Assembly: GCF_023499255.1 (NCBI RefSeq)
Contig: NZ_CP092183.1
Location: 2,487,501 to 2,551,500 of the forward strand
DNA: 64,000 bases
Reading direction: 5' to 3'
Origin: Couchioplanes caeruleus
Lineage (GTDB): Bacteria; Actinomycetota; Actinomycetes; Mycobacteriales; Micromonosporaceae
The position numbers were made by a program, and so were the translations under genes. The notes below the pieces were generated by a model. The model was not told the origin of the DNA, made no database searches, and saw only the letters and a list, made by a program, of their open reading frames with translations. Below are positions 10,500 through 22,959 of the stretch, piece by piece (the stretch's first letter is position 1; each line of letters begins with the position of its first letter).

Positions 10500-10522
10500 G
10501 CCGGCCGGCCGGCTGGGTTTTT
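10500..10522 (+). terminator. intercistronic hairpin with T-run after xylF
   Basis: A self-complementary GCCGGCCGGCCGGC lies just after the xylF stop and is followed by TGGGTTTTTC. This fits partial termination, which would make the binding protein more abundant than the ATPase and permease. A second stem (about 10532-10570, CGGCGCCG-T-CCACG paired with CGTGG-G-CGGCGCCG) sits just before the xylG site and might protect or expose it. Confidence 0.55.
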
Positions 10523-10586
10523 CTAGCACCACGGCGCCGTCCACGTGCACCGCGCGTGGGCGGCGCCGCATCGACAAGGAGCATTC

Positions 10587-11405
10587 GTGGCCGCCACACC
10601 CCTCCTGGAGCTGAGCGGGATCGACAAGAGTTTCGGTCCCGTCCAGGTCCTGCACGACGTCGGTCTCTCCGCGTACGCCGGCGAGGTCACCGCGCTCGTC
10701 GGCGACAACGGCGCCGGCAAGTCGACGCTGGTCAAGTGCATCAGCGGGATCTACACGATCGACGCCGGCACCGTCTCCTTCGACGGCCGGCCGGTGACCA
10801 TCCACAGTCCCCGCGACGCCGCCGACCTGGGTATCGAGGTCGTCTACCAGGACCTCGCGCTCTGCGACAACCTCGACATCGTCCAGAACATGTTCCTCGG
10901 ACGGGAGAAGGTACGCGGCATCGTGCTCGACGAGCCGACCATGGAACAGATGGCCGGCGACACCCTCGCCGGCCTGTCCGTCCGTACGGTGAAATCCCTG
11001 CGCCAGTTGGTGGCCAGTCTCTCCGGCGGCCAGCGGCAGACCGTGGCGATCGCCAAGGCCGTGCTCTGGAACAGCCGCGTGGTGATCCTCGACGAGCCCA
11101 CCGCCGCGCTCGGCGTGGCCCAGACCGCCCAGGTCCTCGAGCTGGTCCGCCGGCTCGCCGACAGCGGCCTGGGCGTCGTGCTGATCTCGCACAACATGAA
11201 CGACGTGTTCGCCGTCTCGGACCGCATCGCCGCGCTCTACCTCGGCCGGATGGCGGCCCAGGTCAAGACCAGCGAGGTGACCCACTCGCAGGTCGTGGAG
11301 CTGATCACGGCCGGCCGCAGCGGCGCGTTCGGCCTGCCGCCGGAGCGGCCAGACGGCAACGGTAACGGCGCCGTCGTCGACATCACGCCCGGAGGCGACC
11401 AGTGA
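10587..11405 (+). CDS. xylG: sugar ABC transporter ATP-binding protein
   Basis: A 272-residue single-domain ABC ATPase. GTG 10587 follows AAGGAG; the longer upstream frame has no site. Walker A is GDNGAGKST (about 39-47), signature LSGGQRQ, Walker B VVILDEPTAALG, H-loop ISHNM. It lacks the second half found in the double ATPases RbsA and E. coli XylG, which is normal for the actinobacterial xylG type. It powers xylose import with the adjacent permease. Its TGA overlaps the permease GTG by 4 nt (GTGA), indicating translational coupling. Confidence 0.9.
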   Translation: MAATPLLELSGIDKSFGPVQVLHDVGLSAYAGEVTALVGDNGAGKSTLVKCISGIYTIDAGTVSFDGRPVTIHSPRDAADLGIEVVYQDLALCDNLDIVQNMFLGREKVRGIVLDEPTMEQMAGDTLAGLSVRTVKSLRQLVASLSGGQRQTVAIAKAVLWNSRVVILDEPTAALGVAQTAQVLELVRRLADSGLGVVLISHNMNDVFAVSDRIAALYLGRMAAQVKTSEVTHSQVVELITAGRSGAFGLPPERPDGNGNGAVVDITPGGDQ

Positions 11406-12663
11406 CCACCAGCGCCACCCCCACCACCACGACGGCCGGCGGCCTCCGGGTCGCCCAGCCCACGGTGGCGAGCCATCTGCACGAATACTGGCAGCGGGTC
11501 CGCGGCGGCGACCTGGGCAGCCTCCCGGCCGTGCTGGGCCTGATCGTGCTCTCGCTGATCTTCGCCGTCGCGCGGGAGACGTTCACCAGCCCGCTCAACT
11601 TCGCCAACCTGTTCAACCAGGGCGCGCAGGTCGTCTTCATCGCGATGGGGCTGATCTTCGTCCTGCTGCTGGGCGAGATCGACCTGTCCGCCGGCTTCGC
11701 CAGCGGCGTCTGCGGCGCGGTCATGGCGATCCTGCTGACCAACCACGGCTGGCCCTGGTACGGGGCCATCCCGGCCGCCCTGCTCACCGGCGTGGTGATC
11801 GGCCTGGTCCTGGGCCTGCTGATCGCGAAGGTCGGCATCCCGTCGTTCGTGGTGACGCTGGCGGCGTTCCTCGGCTTCCAGGGCCTGCTGCTGGTGCTGC
11901 TCGGCGGCGGCGTGAACATCTCCATCCGCGACTCGTTCGTGATCGCGCTGAACAACAAGAACATCCCGGTGCTGTGGAGCTGGATCCTGGCCGTCGCGGC
12001 GGTGATCGGCTACGCGCTGGTGCAGCTGAACCGGCGGCGTGCCCGGGCGGCGCGGGGCCTGGTGACCGACCCGGCCGGCGTCGTGCTGCTGCGCGTCGGC
12101 GGGCTCGCGGTGATCGTGCTCGCCATGACGGCCGTCCTGACGCAGGAGCGGGCCGTCAACCCGGCGATCAACTCGCTCAAGGGCGTACCGATCGTCGTGC
12201 CGATCATCGCGGCGTTCCTGATCCTGTGGACGTTCGTGCTGGGGCGCACCACGTACGGCCGGCACGTGTACGCGGTCGGCGGCAACACCGAGGCGGCCCG
12301 CCGCGCGGGCATCCCGGTCGACCGGATCCGCATCTCGGTGTTCGTGATCGGGTCGTTCATGGCGGCGATCGGCGGCATCCTCGCGGTCAGCCGGGCCAGC
12401 TCGGTCGACCCGAACACCGGTGGCAGCAACATCCTGCTGTACTCGGTGGGCGCGGCCGTGATCGGCGGCACCAGCCTCTTCGGCGGCAAGGGCAAGGTCA
12501 TCAACGCCGTGATCGGCGGTGCGGTGATCGCGGTGATCGACAACGGCATGGGGCTGATGGGCTTCTCGTCCGGTCAGAAGTTCATCTTCACGGGACTGAT
12601 CCTGCTCGTCGCGGCCAGCGTCGACGCCCTGGCCCGGCGCAGGGCGGCTGCCACCGGCACGCG

Positions 12664-12667
<4 letters not shown>
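11402..12667 (+). CDS. xylH: sugar ABC transporter permease
   Basis: A 421-residue membrane protein of the BPD_transp_2 (RbsC/XylH) family. A Thr-rich N-terminus is followed by about ten hydrophobic helices. Characteristic sequences are MGLIFVLLLGEIDLSAG (the loop near helices 2-3), GIPSFVVTLA, and the cytoplasmic coupling loop YAVGGNTEAARRAGI, followed by VIGGTSLFGGKG. It forms the pore for sugar uptake with XylF and XylG. The start GTG overlaps the xylG stop, and its own stop overlaps the ROK gene start (ATGA), so the operon is tightly coupled. Confidence 0.92.
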
Positions 12668-16195
<3,528 letters not shown>

Positions 16196-16324
16196 GGCGT
16201 CCCCGTACGGGTGATCGTGGGCGCGGCCGTCCGCGGGTAACGTGGCTGCGCGACCTGTCGGTGGGGGCCGAGGCGTGGGTGCGCCGGTGTGCAGGTGCTG
16301 TCGCAGGCACAGCGGAGGACCCCC

Positions 16325-18091
16325 ATGACGCGATGCGATCGACCGAGTGACCCCGTGCTCGCCGATCCGGCCCGGCTGCGCTCGCTGCACCGGTCCTGCC
16401 TGACCGCGGCGCCGGACGAGACGTTCGACCGGATCGCGGCGATGGTGTGCCGGCTGCTCGGCGCGCCGGTCGCCCTGGTGTCGCTGGTGGACGCCGACCG
16501 GCAGTTCTTCCCCGGCGCGGGCGGGCTGCCGGAACCCTGGGACACCAAGCGGGAGACCCCGCTGAGCCACTCGATCTGCCGGCACGTCGTCGAGCGGGGG
16601 CGGCCGCTGACGTTCCGGGACACGCGCACGGAGCCGCAGGTGCGCGACTGCCTCGCCATTCCCGGCCTGGGCGCGGTGGCGTACGCGGGCTTCCCGCTCA
16701 CCGACGTCGACGGGCGGGTGCTCGGTGCGCTGTGCGCCCTCGACAGCCGCCCGCGCGAGTGGACGCCGGGGGAGCTGGCCATCCTGGAGGACCTGGCCGT
16801 GGCGTGCTCCTCGGAGCTGCGGCTGCGGATCGCGTACGGGCTCGCCGACCAGGCCCGGGCCCAGGAACACGCCGCCCGGACCCACTTCGCCGCCCGCGTA
16901 CGCCTGACCGAGCGCCTGGCCCGCGCGGACAGCGTCGCCGGCATGCTGGAGTGCGTCGTGGCCGCGCTGGCCCCGCAGCCGGCCGACTGGTCGGCGGCCG
17001 TCCTGGCCGGTGAGGCCGGCGAGATCGCGGTCCGGTGTGCCGAGCCCTGCCCGGTCCCGGCCGTCCGCCTCCTGGCCCGCGCCGAGGCCGAGGACTACGC
17101 CGGTGGCAGCCACCTGACCGTCGTCGCGGGCCCGGTGCCGGCCGAGGCACCCCGGGGCATCGCCGTCCGGCGCGCCGACGAGCGTGCCGCCGCCCTGGTG
17201 GAGGCGACCGGCTGCCGGGCGTACCTGAGCGTGCCGATCGTCGCCCCGGTCACCGGCTCGGTCCTCGGCGTCATCCTGCTCGGGCGCAGCCGCGGGTGGT
17301 TCTCCGACGAGGAGGCCGCGACCGCGGTGCACGCCGGCCGGGCCGCCGGGCCGGCGATCCGGGCCATCCGGCAGCACCGCCGGCACCGGCACGTCACCGA
17401 GGTGCTGCAGCGCAGCCTGCTGGGCACGCTGCCGGCGATCCCCGGGATCGAGCTGCACGGCCGGTATCTGCCCGCCGGCCCGGACACCAGCGTGGGCGGC
17501 GACTGGTACGACGCGTTCCAGCAGCCCGACGGCTCGGTGATGCTCGCGGTGGGTGACGTGTGCGGCCACGACATCGAGGCCGCCGCCACGATGGGCCAGC
17601 TGCGGAACCTGGTACGGGGCAACGCGTACGGAAGGGACGACGAGCCCGGCACGGTGCTGCAGCAGGTGCACTCGGCCGTGGACGGCATGGCCGTGCCGGT
17701 GATGGCCACGATGCTGCTGGCCCGGATGGTGCCCGACCGGCGCGGGCACAGCGTCGGCTTCGCCAGCGCCGGGCACCTTCCGCCGCTGGCGGCGTGCCCG
17801 GACGGCGGCGTCGAGGTGTGGTGGGAGAGCCCGGAACCGCTGCTCGGCCCGGTGCCCTGCCCGCAGCGCACCACCCACCGCCGGGCGCTGCCGGCCGGTT
17901 CGACGCTGCTGCTCTACACCGACGGGCTGGTGGAGGAGCCGGGGCAGACCGTCGACGCCGGCATCCGGCGGATCGCCCGGCTGCTCGACGCGAACCGGCA
18001 TCTGCCCGGTGACCGGCTGTGCGCGCTGCTGCTCGCGGCGGCGCCGAGCCGGCGCGACGACATCGCGCTGCTGCTGGTGCGTCCCACGTGA
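16325..18091 (+). CDS. GAF-SpoIIE (PP2C-type) phosphatase
   Basis: A 588-residue cytoplasmic signalling protein. Two GAF-like domains (about 40-180, with VALVSLVDADRQFF and LSHSICRHVV; and about 195-345, with AYLSVPIV) precede a SpoIIE-type Ser/Thr phosphatase domain (about 365-588). Metal-binding motifs are visible: GGDWYD, VGDVCGHD, SAGHLPPL, LYTDGLVE and RRDDIALLLV. Such proteins dephosphorylate anti-anti-sigma factors in partner-switching pathways in response to small ligands, redox or light. No RsbV/RsbW partner is adjacent, so the target is unknown. The 130 bp before it hold no clear operator. Confidence 0.85.
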   Translation: MTRCDRPSDPVLADPARLRSLHRSCLTAAPDETFDRIAAMVCRLLGAPVALVSLVDADRQFFPGAGGLPEPWDTKRETPLSHSICRHVVERGRPLTFRDTRTEPQVRDCLAIPGLGAVAYAGFPLTDVDGRVLGALCALDSRPREWTPGELAILEDLAVACSSELRLRIAYGLADQARAQEHAARTHFAARVRLTERLARADSVAGMLECVVAALAPQPADWSAAVLAGEAGEIAVRCAEPCPVPAVRLLARAEAEDYAGGSHLTVVAGPVPAEAPRGIAVRRADERAAALVEATGCRAYLSVPIVAPVTGSVLGVILLGRSRGWFSDEEAATAVHAGRAAGPAIRAIRQHRRHRHVTEVLQRSLLGTLPAIPGIELHGRYLPAGPDTSVGGDWYDAFQQPDGSVMLAVGDVCGHDIEAAATMGQLRNLVRGNAYGRDDEPGTVLQQVHSAVDGMAVPVMATMLLARMVPDRRGHSVGFASAGHLPPLAACPDGGVEVWWESPEPLLGPVPCPQRTTHRRALPAGSTLLLYTDGLVEEPGQTVDAGIRRIARLLDANRHLPGDRLCALLLAAAPSRRDDIALLLVRPT

Positions 18092-18252
18092 CGCGCGCCG
18101 TGGCCGCCTGGATCGGCTTGCCCGCCCCGCGCATCGCGACTCGAGGTGATGATCCTTTGCTGGGCCGCCCGGCGGCTGACTAGGATCGGGTCAGGCCATC
18201 TCGACCGGAACCGTTGTGCCCTGGTAGGCGGCTTGAGCAGAGGGAGCCTCGC

Positions 18253-19266
18253 ATGCCGACACCGGGTCCGTCCCGGCCGCCGACTCTCGATGAGGTCGCC
18301 GAGCGCGCGGGGGTGTCGCGCACGGTTGCCTCCCGTGTGATCAACAATGGTCCGCACGTGAGCCGGGCCAAGCGGGACGCCGTCGAGAAGGCGATCGGGG
18401 AGCTGGGTTACACGCCGAACCGGACCGCGCGGGCGCTGGCGACCCGGCAGACCGGGGTGGTGGTGCTGGCGGTGTCGGGCGAGGGCCCCGAGGTGTTCGC
18501 CGATCCGTTCTTCGCGCAGGTCATCGCGGGGGCGTCGGCCGCGCTGGAGAAGACCGACCTGCATCTCGTGCTCAGCCTCGCCACGCCGGGTCATGGTCAT
18601 CGGCGGCTGCAGACGTTCCTGCAGACCCGAGGGGCGGACGGGGTGATGCTGGTGGCGATGCGCGGGCTCGACCCGCTGATCGACATCGCCGCGCAGGCGG
18701 GGTTGCCGACGGTCTTCCTCGGGCTGCCGGTGGCGGGGACGCCGGTCTACTACGTGGACGTCGACAACGCCGGCGGGTCGCGGACGGCCACCGAGTACCT
18801 CCTGCGGAACGGTCGCCGCCGCATTGCCATGATCGCAGGGCCGGACGACACTTCGGTGGGGCGGGAACGCGCGCGGGGCTACACCGAGGCGTTGCTGCTG
18901 GCCGGGCTCGAGCCGTTCGCCACGGCGCCCGGCGACTTCCTCGAGACCGGCGGCGCCGAGGCCATGCGCGCCCTGCTGAGCGCCCGGCCGGACCTCGACG
19001 CCGTGGTCGCCGCCAACGACAACATGGCGGCCGGGGCCTTGCGGGTGTTGCGGGACGCCGGGCGTACGGTGCCTGACGACGTTGCCGTGGTCGGCTTCGA
19101 TGATGCGCCCATCGCGGTGCAGACCGCTCCGAGGCTCACCACCATCCATCAGCCGGTGCAGGCTCTGGGCCGGGAGGCGGCCCGCATGCTGACCGAGCTG
19201 CTGGACGGTGGGCAACCGGATTCGTTCACCTTGCCGACGAAGATGGTGGTGCGCGAGTCGGCCTGA
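18253..19266 (+). CDS. LacI-family transcriptional regulator
   Basis: A 337-residue repressor. ATG 18253 follows AGGGAG. The N-terminal LacI helix-turn-helix (TLDEVAERAGVSRTVASRVINN, given here in part: AGVSRTVASRVI) is followed by the hinge RTARALATRQT and a Peripla_BP_3 sensor domain with DVDNAGGSRTATEYLL, AANDNMAAGALRVL and VVGFDDAPIA. It is convergent with the GH26 gene and 16 bp away. The two nearby GGAAGCGCTTCC palindromes at 20341 and 20494 are typical LacI sites, so it likely represses GH26 and GH16 in response to an oligosaccharide. A TAGGAT -10-like box sits near 18181. It shows no such palindrome in its own promoter. Confidence 0.9.
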   Translation: MPTPGPSRPPTLDEVAERAGVSRTVASRVINNGPHVSRAKRDAVEKAIGELGYTPNRTARALATRQTGVVVLAVSGEGPEVFADPFFAQVIAGASAALEKTDLHLVLSLATPGHGHRRLQTFLQTRGADGVMLVAMRGLDPLIDIAAQAGLPTVFLGLPVAGTPVYYVDVDNAGGSRTATEYLLRNGRRRIAMIAGPDDTSVGRERARGYTEALLLAGLEPFATAPGDFLETGGAEAMRALLSARPDLDAVVAANDNMAAGALRVLRDAGRTVPDDVAVVGFDDAPIAVQTAPRLTTIHQPVQALGREAARMLTELLDGGQPDSFTLPTKMVVRESA

Positions 19267-19281
19267 CCGGCGCCGCCCCGG

Positions 19282-20313
19282 CTAACAGGCGTAGTGCGCG
19301 GCGACCCGCGCCAGTTCGGCGCCTCGCCCGTTCATGTATCGCCGATGCACCCACGAGGTGAAGGCGGCGAGCGCGGCCGGCGACGAGCCCGGCGACCACG
19401 GCTCCTCTTTGGTCAGGTCGAAGTAGGTGAGCAGTTTGAGGTCGGGGTACGCGCCGGAGCGCAGCGTCGCGTCCATGTTCGCGAGCCACTGGGCCTTGTC
19501 GCCACCGTCCTCGGTCGAGGCGAACTCGCCGATCATCACCGGCCGGTGCGGTGCGATCGCGCGTGCTTTCGCGTACGCGGTGGCGAAGGTGGCGTCGAAG
19601 GTCGTCCAATGATCGCCGGCCGGATCCCAGGACGGTCCGAAGCCCCAGTTGTAACCGTCGATGCCGATCCAGTCGACGTACTCGTCGCCGGGGTAGGCGA
19701 GGGCCGGGTCGTTGTACGGCTCGTCCGGCGACGAGCCGTTGTTGAAAGCCCACACCCATTGCACGTTCCTGGCCCCGGCTGCCCGCGTGAGGTGGTGGAC
19801 ACGGCGGTAGGCCCGCGCGTACAGGTAAGGGTCGTTGTTGTTGTTCGCGACCCCCCACGGGTACCAGTTGCCGTTGAACTCGTGACCCCAGCGGACCAGC
19901 AGCGGCAGTCGCACGGCAGCGAACTCCCGGGCGCGCGCCGTGACGTAGTCGTCCCAGGCGCCGTCGATGATGTCCGTCAGATGGATCTGTCCCGGATCGG
20001 TGGGGCCGAGGGCGGTGTTCCAGGGCTCCCAGGTGTAGTGCGGCATGATGCCGTGCCGCCAGAGCAGCCTCGCCTCGTCGACCGGGAACGGCCGGCCACT
20101 GGCCCAGCTGTCGAACCACATCACGCTGGCCGGAGTCACGCCGTACTGGCTCCTGACGTCGGCGGCGATCGTGGCAGGGTCCCCGTCGCGGAACACACCC
20201 AGATATCGGGTCGATGATCCGCTGCGGCCGGTCGTGGCCGCGACCGCGGCGGACGGGGTGGCCACGAGTGCGCCGGCAGTCACCGCCGCGCCGAGCAGAG
20301 TTCGTCTCCGCAT
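19282..20313 (-). CDS. secreted GH26 beta-mannanase
   Basis: A 343-residue exported hydrolase. ATG 20313 follows GAGGAG. The N-terminus RRRTLLGAA plus an Ala-rich core ending AVAA looks like a Tat signal. The rest is a single GH26 TIM barrel, with acid/base Glu145 in RWGHEFNGNWYPWG and nucleophile Glu263 in VMIGEFAST, and IGIDGYNWG in between. Expected activity is endo-beta-1,4-mannanase, though some GH26 act on lichenan. No binding module. A perfect GGAAGCGCTTCC palindrome lies 28 bp upstream, and the LacI regulator is next to its 3' end. Confidence 0.9.
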   Translation of the reverse strand: MRRRTLLGAAVTAGALVATPSAAVAATTGRSGSSTRYLGVFRDGDPATIAADVRSQYGVTPASVMWFDSWASGRPFPVDEARLLWRHGIMPHYTWEPWNTALGPTDPGQIHLTDIIDGAWDDYVTARAREFAAVRLPLLVRWGHEFNGNWYPWGVANNNNDPYLYARAYRRVHHLTRAAGARNVQWVWAFNNGSSPDEPYNDPALAYPGDEYVDWIGIDGYNWGFGPSWDPAGDHWTTFDATFATAYAKARAIAPHRPVMIGEFASTEDGGDKAQWLANMDATLRSGAYPDLKLLTYFDLTKEEPWSPGSSPAALAAFTSWVHRRYMNGRGAELARVAAHYAC

Positions 20314-20340
20314 CCTGTCTCCTCGCTAGGTCATCTGGTT

Positions 20341-20352
20341 GGAAGCGCTTCC
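20341..20352. promoter_or_regulatory. LacI-type operator GGAAGCGCTTCC (GH26 side)
   Basis: A perfect 12-bp palindrome 28 bp before the GH26 ATG. It is identical to the site on the GH16 side. Confidence 0.7.
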
Positions 20353-20493
20353 GGTCATAACTTAGGAGTGACCTTCGCCGATGTAAACACCAGGTCTCGC
20401 AGGCTGGGAGGTCGAGCGCAAAGGCGCTGCTGGTTGACAGTCTTGACATCGGCGTAACACGATTGTCATCGACCTTGTTGGATCGAAACGGAT

Positions 20494-20505
20494 GGAAGCG
20501 CTTCC
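20494..20505. promoter_or_regulatory. LacI-type operator GGAAGCGCTTCC (GH16 side)
   Basis: A perfect 12-bp palindrome between promoter and ribosome-binding site of the GH16 gene. TTGACA hexamers at 20434 and 20443 are plausible -35 elements upstream. Centre-to-centre distance to the GH26-side site is 153 bp. Confidence 0.7.
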
Positions 20506-20522
20506 GAAAAGGAGACGTACTC

Positions 20523-21290
20523 ATGCTCAGGCAACGCTCCCTGGCGGCGTCGGCCCTCGCTGCCCTCGCCCTCGTCGCGACCCTGATCGGGGCCGGCGCT
20601 CACCGCGCTGACGCAGCCATCGGACCGAGCTTCGTCGACAACTTCGACTCCTTCGACACCGGTCGCTGGCACAAGGCCGACGGCTACGGCAACGGCAGCA
20701 TGTTCAACGTCGGCTGGCGGGCCGACCACGTGACCTTCGGCGGCGGCGGCATGAGCATCAACCTGGACACCGCGACCTGCCCGGGCGGCTGTTCCGGCAA
20801 GCCGTACGCCTCCGGCGAGTACCGCACCAACGACCTTTTCTCGTACGGCCGTTTCGAGGCTCGCCTGAAGGCCGTCAAGAACCCCGGCACCGTGACGTCG
20901 TTCTTCACCTACACCGGGCCGGGCGACGGCCAGTCCTGGGACGAGATCGACGTGGAGATCCTCGGCAAGAACACCACGCAGATGCAGACCAACTACTTCA
21001 CCGGCGGGGCCGGCGGCCACGAGACCGTCATCAACCTGGGCTTCGACGCCTCCGCCGGCTATCACAACTACGCCTTCGAGTGGTGGAACGGCGGCACCAT
21101 CAACTGGTTCGTCGACGGAGCGCTCGTCCACCAGGAGAACGGTTCCCGCGGACCGCTTCCCACCCACCCGCAACGCATCATGACGAACCTGTGGCCCGGC
21201 ATCGGTGTCGACAGCTGGCTTCAGCCCTTCACCTACCCGGGCCGCCGGCTGACCGCCTCCTATGACTGGGTCAGATACACCAAGTACTGA
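20523..21290 (+). CDS. secreted GH16 endo-beta-1,3-1,4-glucanase
   Basis: A 255-residue exported enzyme. ATG 20523 is chosen because AAGGAGA lies upstream and a signal peptide (1-32, RADA-A) begins there; the longer frame runs through the operator. A single GH16 jelly-roll follows with the catalytic signature EIDVEILG (nucleophile Glu141, Asp143, acid/base Glu145). The EIDxE spacing without the extra Met of laminarinases marks the lichenase type, cleaving mixed-linkage glucan. It shares LacI-type operators with the divergent GH26 gene, so both are probably co-induced. Confidence 0.92.
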   Translation: MLRQRSLAASALAALALVATLIGAGAHRADAAIGPSFVDNFDSFDTGRWHKADGYGNGSMFNVGWRADHVTFGGGGMSINLDTATCPGGCSGKPYASGEYRTNDLFSYGRFEARLKAVKNPGTVTSFFTYTGPGDGQSWDEIDVEILGKNTTQMQTNYFTGGAGGHETVINLGFDASAGYHNYAFEWWNGGTINWFVDGALVHQENGSRGPLPTHPQRIMTNLWPGIGVDSWLQPFTYPGRRLTASYDWVRYTKY

Positions 21291-21377
21291 CGAGCGGATG
21301 AGCTGGGCGTCCCCGGGATGGCCGCCGGCCCTGACCCTCGCCTGGGGGTGTCCTGGGAGGGGTCTCCAGGGTCCTCG

Positions 21378-22001
21378 TCACCAGCGGTCGTGGTGGAGCA
21401 GGCGCTCGAGCGGGGTGCGCGTACGCCAGCCGTGCCGTTCCAGGTCCGGTACGGCCTCGAGGTGGGTCACCGGGCCGAGGCAGAGCCACGCGACGGGCCG
21501 GACGCCGGCCGGGATGCCGAGCAGGTCGCCGAGGAAGTCCTCGCGGTAGAACGACACCCAGCCCACGCCCAGCCCCTCCGCGGTGGCGGCCAGCCAGAGG
21601 TTCTGGATCGCCAGGCACACCGAGTACAGGCCCGCGTCGGCGATCGCGTGCCTGCCGAGCACCGCCGGCGCGCCGCGCTGCGGGTCGTACGTGACCACCA
21701 CCGAGAGGCCCGCCTCCAGCACGCCGTCGATCTTGATGCGGGCGAAGCGTTCCGCCTCCTCGGCGCCGCTCAGCGTGGCGGCGAAGGTCTCGCGCTCGCC
21801 CTGCACGTGGGCGTGGAAGCGGCGGCGGGTGTGCTCGTCGTGGACGAGGACGAAGTCCCACGGCTGCGACAGGCCCACGCTGGGCGCGGCGTGCGCGGCG
21901 GTGAGGATCCGGTGGAGGACGTCGGCCGGCACGGGTTCGCCGGTGAACTCGGCGCGGACGTCGCGGCGACGGCTGATGACGTCGTAGAGGTCGGTATTCA
22001 T
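21378..22001 (-). CDS. bluB: 5,6-dimethylbenzimidazole synthase BluB
   Basis: A 207-residue flavin enzyme of the nitroreductase fold. It matches BluB through the N-terminal RRRDVRAEF, AAHAAPSVGLSQPWDFVLV, AIQNLWLAATAEGLGVGWVS and PVAWLCLGPV. BluB converts reduced FMN with O2 into the lower ligand of vitamin B12 in the cytoplasm. The start is ATG 22001. No cobalamin genes and no B12 riboswitch are visible nearby, so the gene stands alone here, and its neighbours (GH16, PL7) have no evident connection. Confidence 0.88.
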   Translation of the reverse strand: MNTDLYDVISRRRDVRAEFTGEPVPADVLHRILTAAHAAPSVGLSQPWDFVLVHDEHTRRRFHAHVQGERETFAATLSGAEEAERFARIKIDGVLEAGLSVVVTYDPQRGAPAVLGRHAIADAGLYSVCLAIQNLWLAATAEGLGVGWVSFYREDFLGDLLGIPAGVRPVAWLCLGPVTHLEAVPDLERHGWRTRTPLERLLHHDRW

Positions 22002-22054
22002 CGAGGGGCGACTCTAGACCGTTGACAGCCGGGGCCGGACGGAGTTAATTGTTC

Positions 22055-22065
22055 GGCAACTTGCC
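22055..22065. promoter_or_regulatory. inverted repeat GGCAA-C-TTGCC
   Basis: An 11-bp perfect inverted repeat 62 bp before the PL7 gene and 53 bp before bluB, in their divergent space. It could be the operator for the lyase; it is unlike the other operator families here. Confidence 0.4.
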
Positions 22066-22127
22066 AATTCCGGGACGGTTCCCCCACCTGCCCGCCCGGA
22101 GGCGGCCCGTCCCCACGGAAGGTCCCC

Positions 22128-22928
22128 ATGAAACGGATCCTCGCTGTCACCGGCGCGGTCGCCGTCGCGGCCGCTCTCGCCGCCTTCGGCGTCACGAACG
22201 CGACCGCCGCGACCGCCCCCGCCGCCCGCGCCGCCGCACTCGACCCGACCGTGGCGCCCGGCGGCAACTTCAACCTCGCCGTCTGGTCGCTGCAGCTGCC
22301 GATCGGCTCGCCCGGCTCCCCGACGACCATCCCGCCCGCGCAGCTCAAGGGGCCGGACGGGTACACGAACCCGGCGTACTTCTGGACCGACAAGAACGAC
22401 GGCTCGATGACGTTCTGGGCGCCGGAGAAAGGTGTCACCACGCCGAACTCGAACTACGCGCGCTCCGAGCTGCGGGAGATGAACCCGAACGGCAGCGCCG
22501 CCGACTGGCCGCTCGCCGGTAACCACACGCTCAGCGCCACCCTGCGCGTGCCCCAGGTGACCAAGAACGTCTGCGTGGGTCAGGTGCACCTGGGCTCGGG
22601 CGGCTCGTCCACCAAGCCCCTGCTCGAGCTCTACTACCGGCCCAACGGCGACATCCATCTCGGCACGGAGAACTCGCCGGCCGGCGGGCAGACGCTGCAC
22701 CTGGTCGGGAACGTGCCGCTGGGCAAGACGTGGAGCTACGTCATCAACGTCTCCGGAAACCGGATCAACCTGACGGTGAACGGGGCGAACACCAGTTACT
22801 CCATCCCGTCGTCGTTCAACCCGTACAAGCAGTACTTCAAGGCCGGCTCGTACAACCAGTCGTCGTCGGAGAGCACCACCGCCGGTGCAAAGGTCAAGTT
22901 CTACGCGCTGACCGTCTCGCACAGCTGA
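22128..22928 (+). CDS. secreted PL7 alginate lyase
   Basis: A 266-residue exported lyase that should cut alginate or another polyuronate by beta-elimination. A signal peptide (about 1-37, rich in Ala) precedes an Alginate_lyase2 beta-jelly roll. Family motifs are YARSELREM (active-site Arg strand), QVHLG in place of Q(I/V)H, and the C-terminal KQYFKAGSYNQ carrying the catalytic Tyr. The full set of catalytic residues is present. AAGGTCCCC before the ATG is a modest ribosome-binding site. It stands alone beside bluB and corA. Confidence 0.92.
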   Translation: MKRILAVTGAVAVAAALAAFGVTNATAATAPAARAAALDPTVAPGGNFNLAVWSLQLPIGSPGSPTTIPPAQLKGPDGYTNPAYFWTDKNDGSMTFWAPEKGVTTPNSNYARSELREMNPNGSAADWPLAGNHTLSATLRVPQVTKNVCVGQVHLGSGGSSTKPLLELYYRPNGDIHLGTENSPAGGQTLHLVGNVPLGKTWSYVINVSGNRINLTVNGANTSYSIPSSFNPYKQYFKAGSYNQSSSESTTAGAKVKFYALTVSHS

Positions 22929-22959
22929 ATCTCCGGGTGAGGGGGCATAGTGCTGTGTT

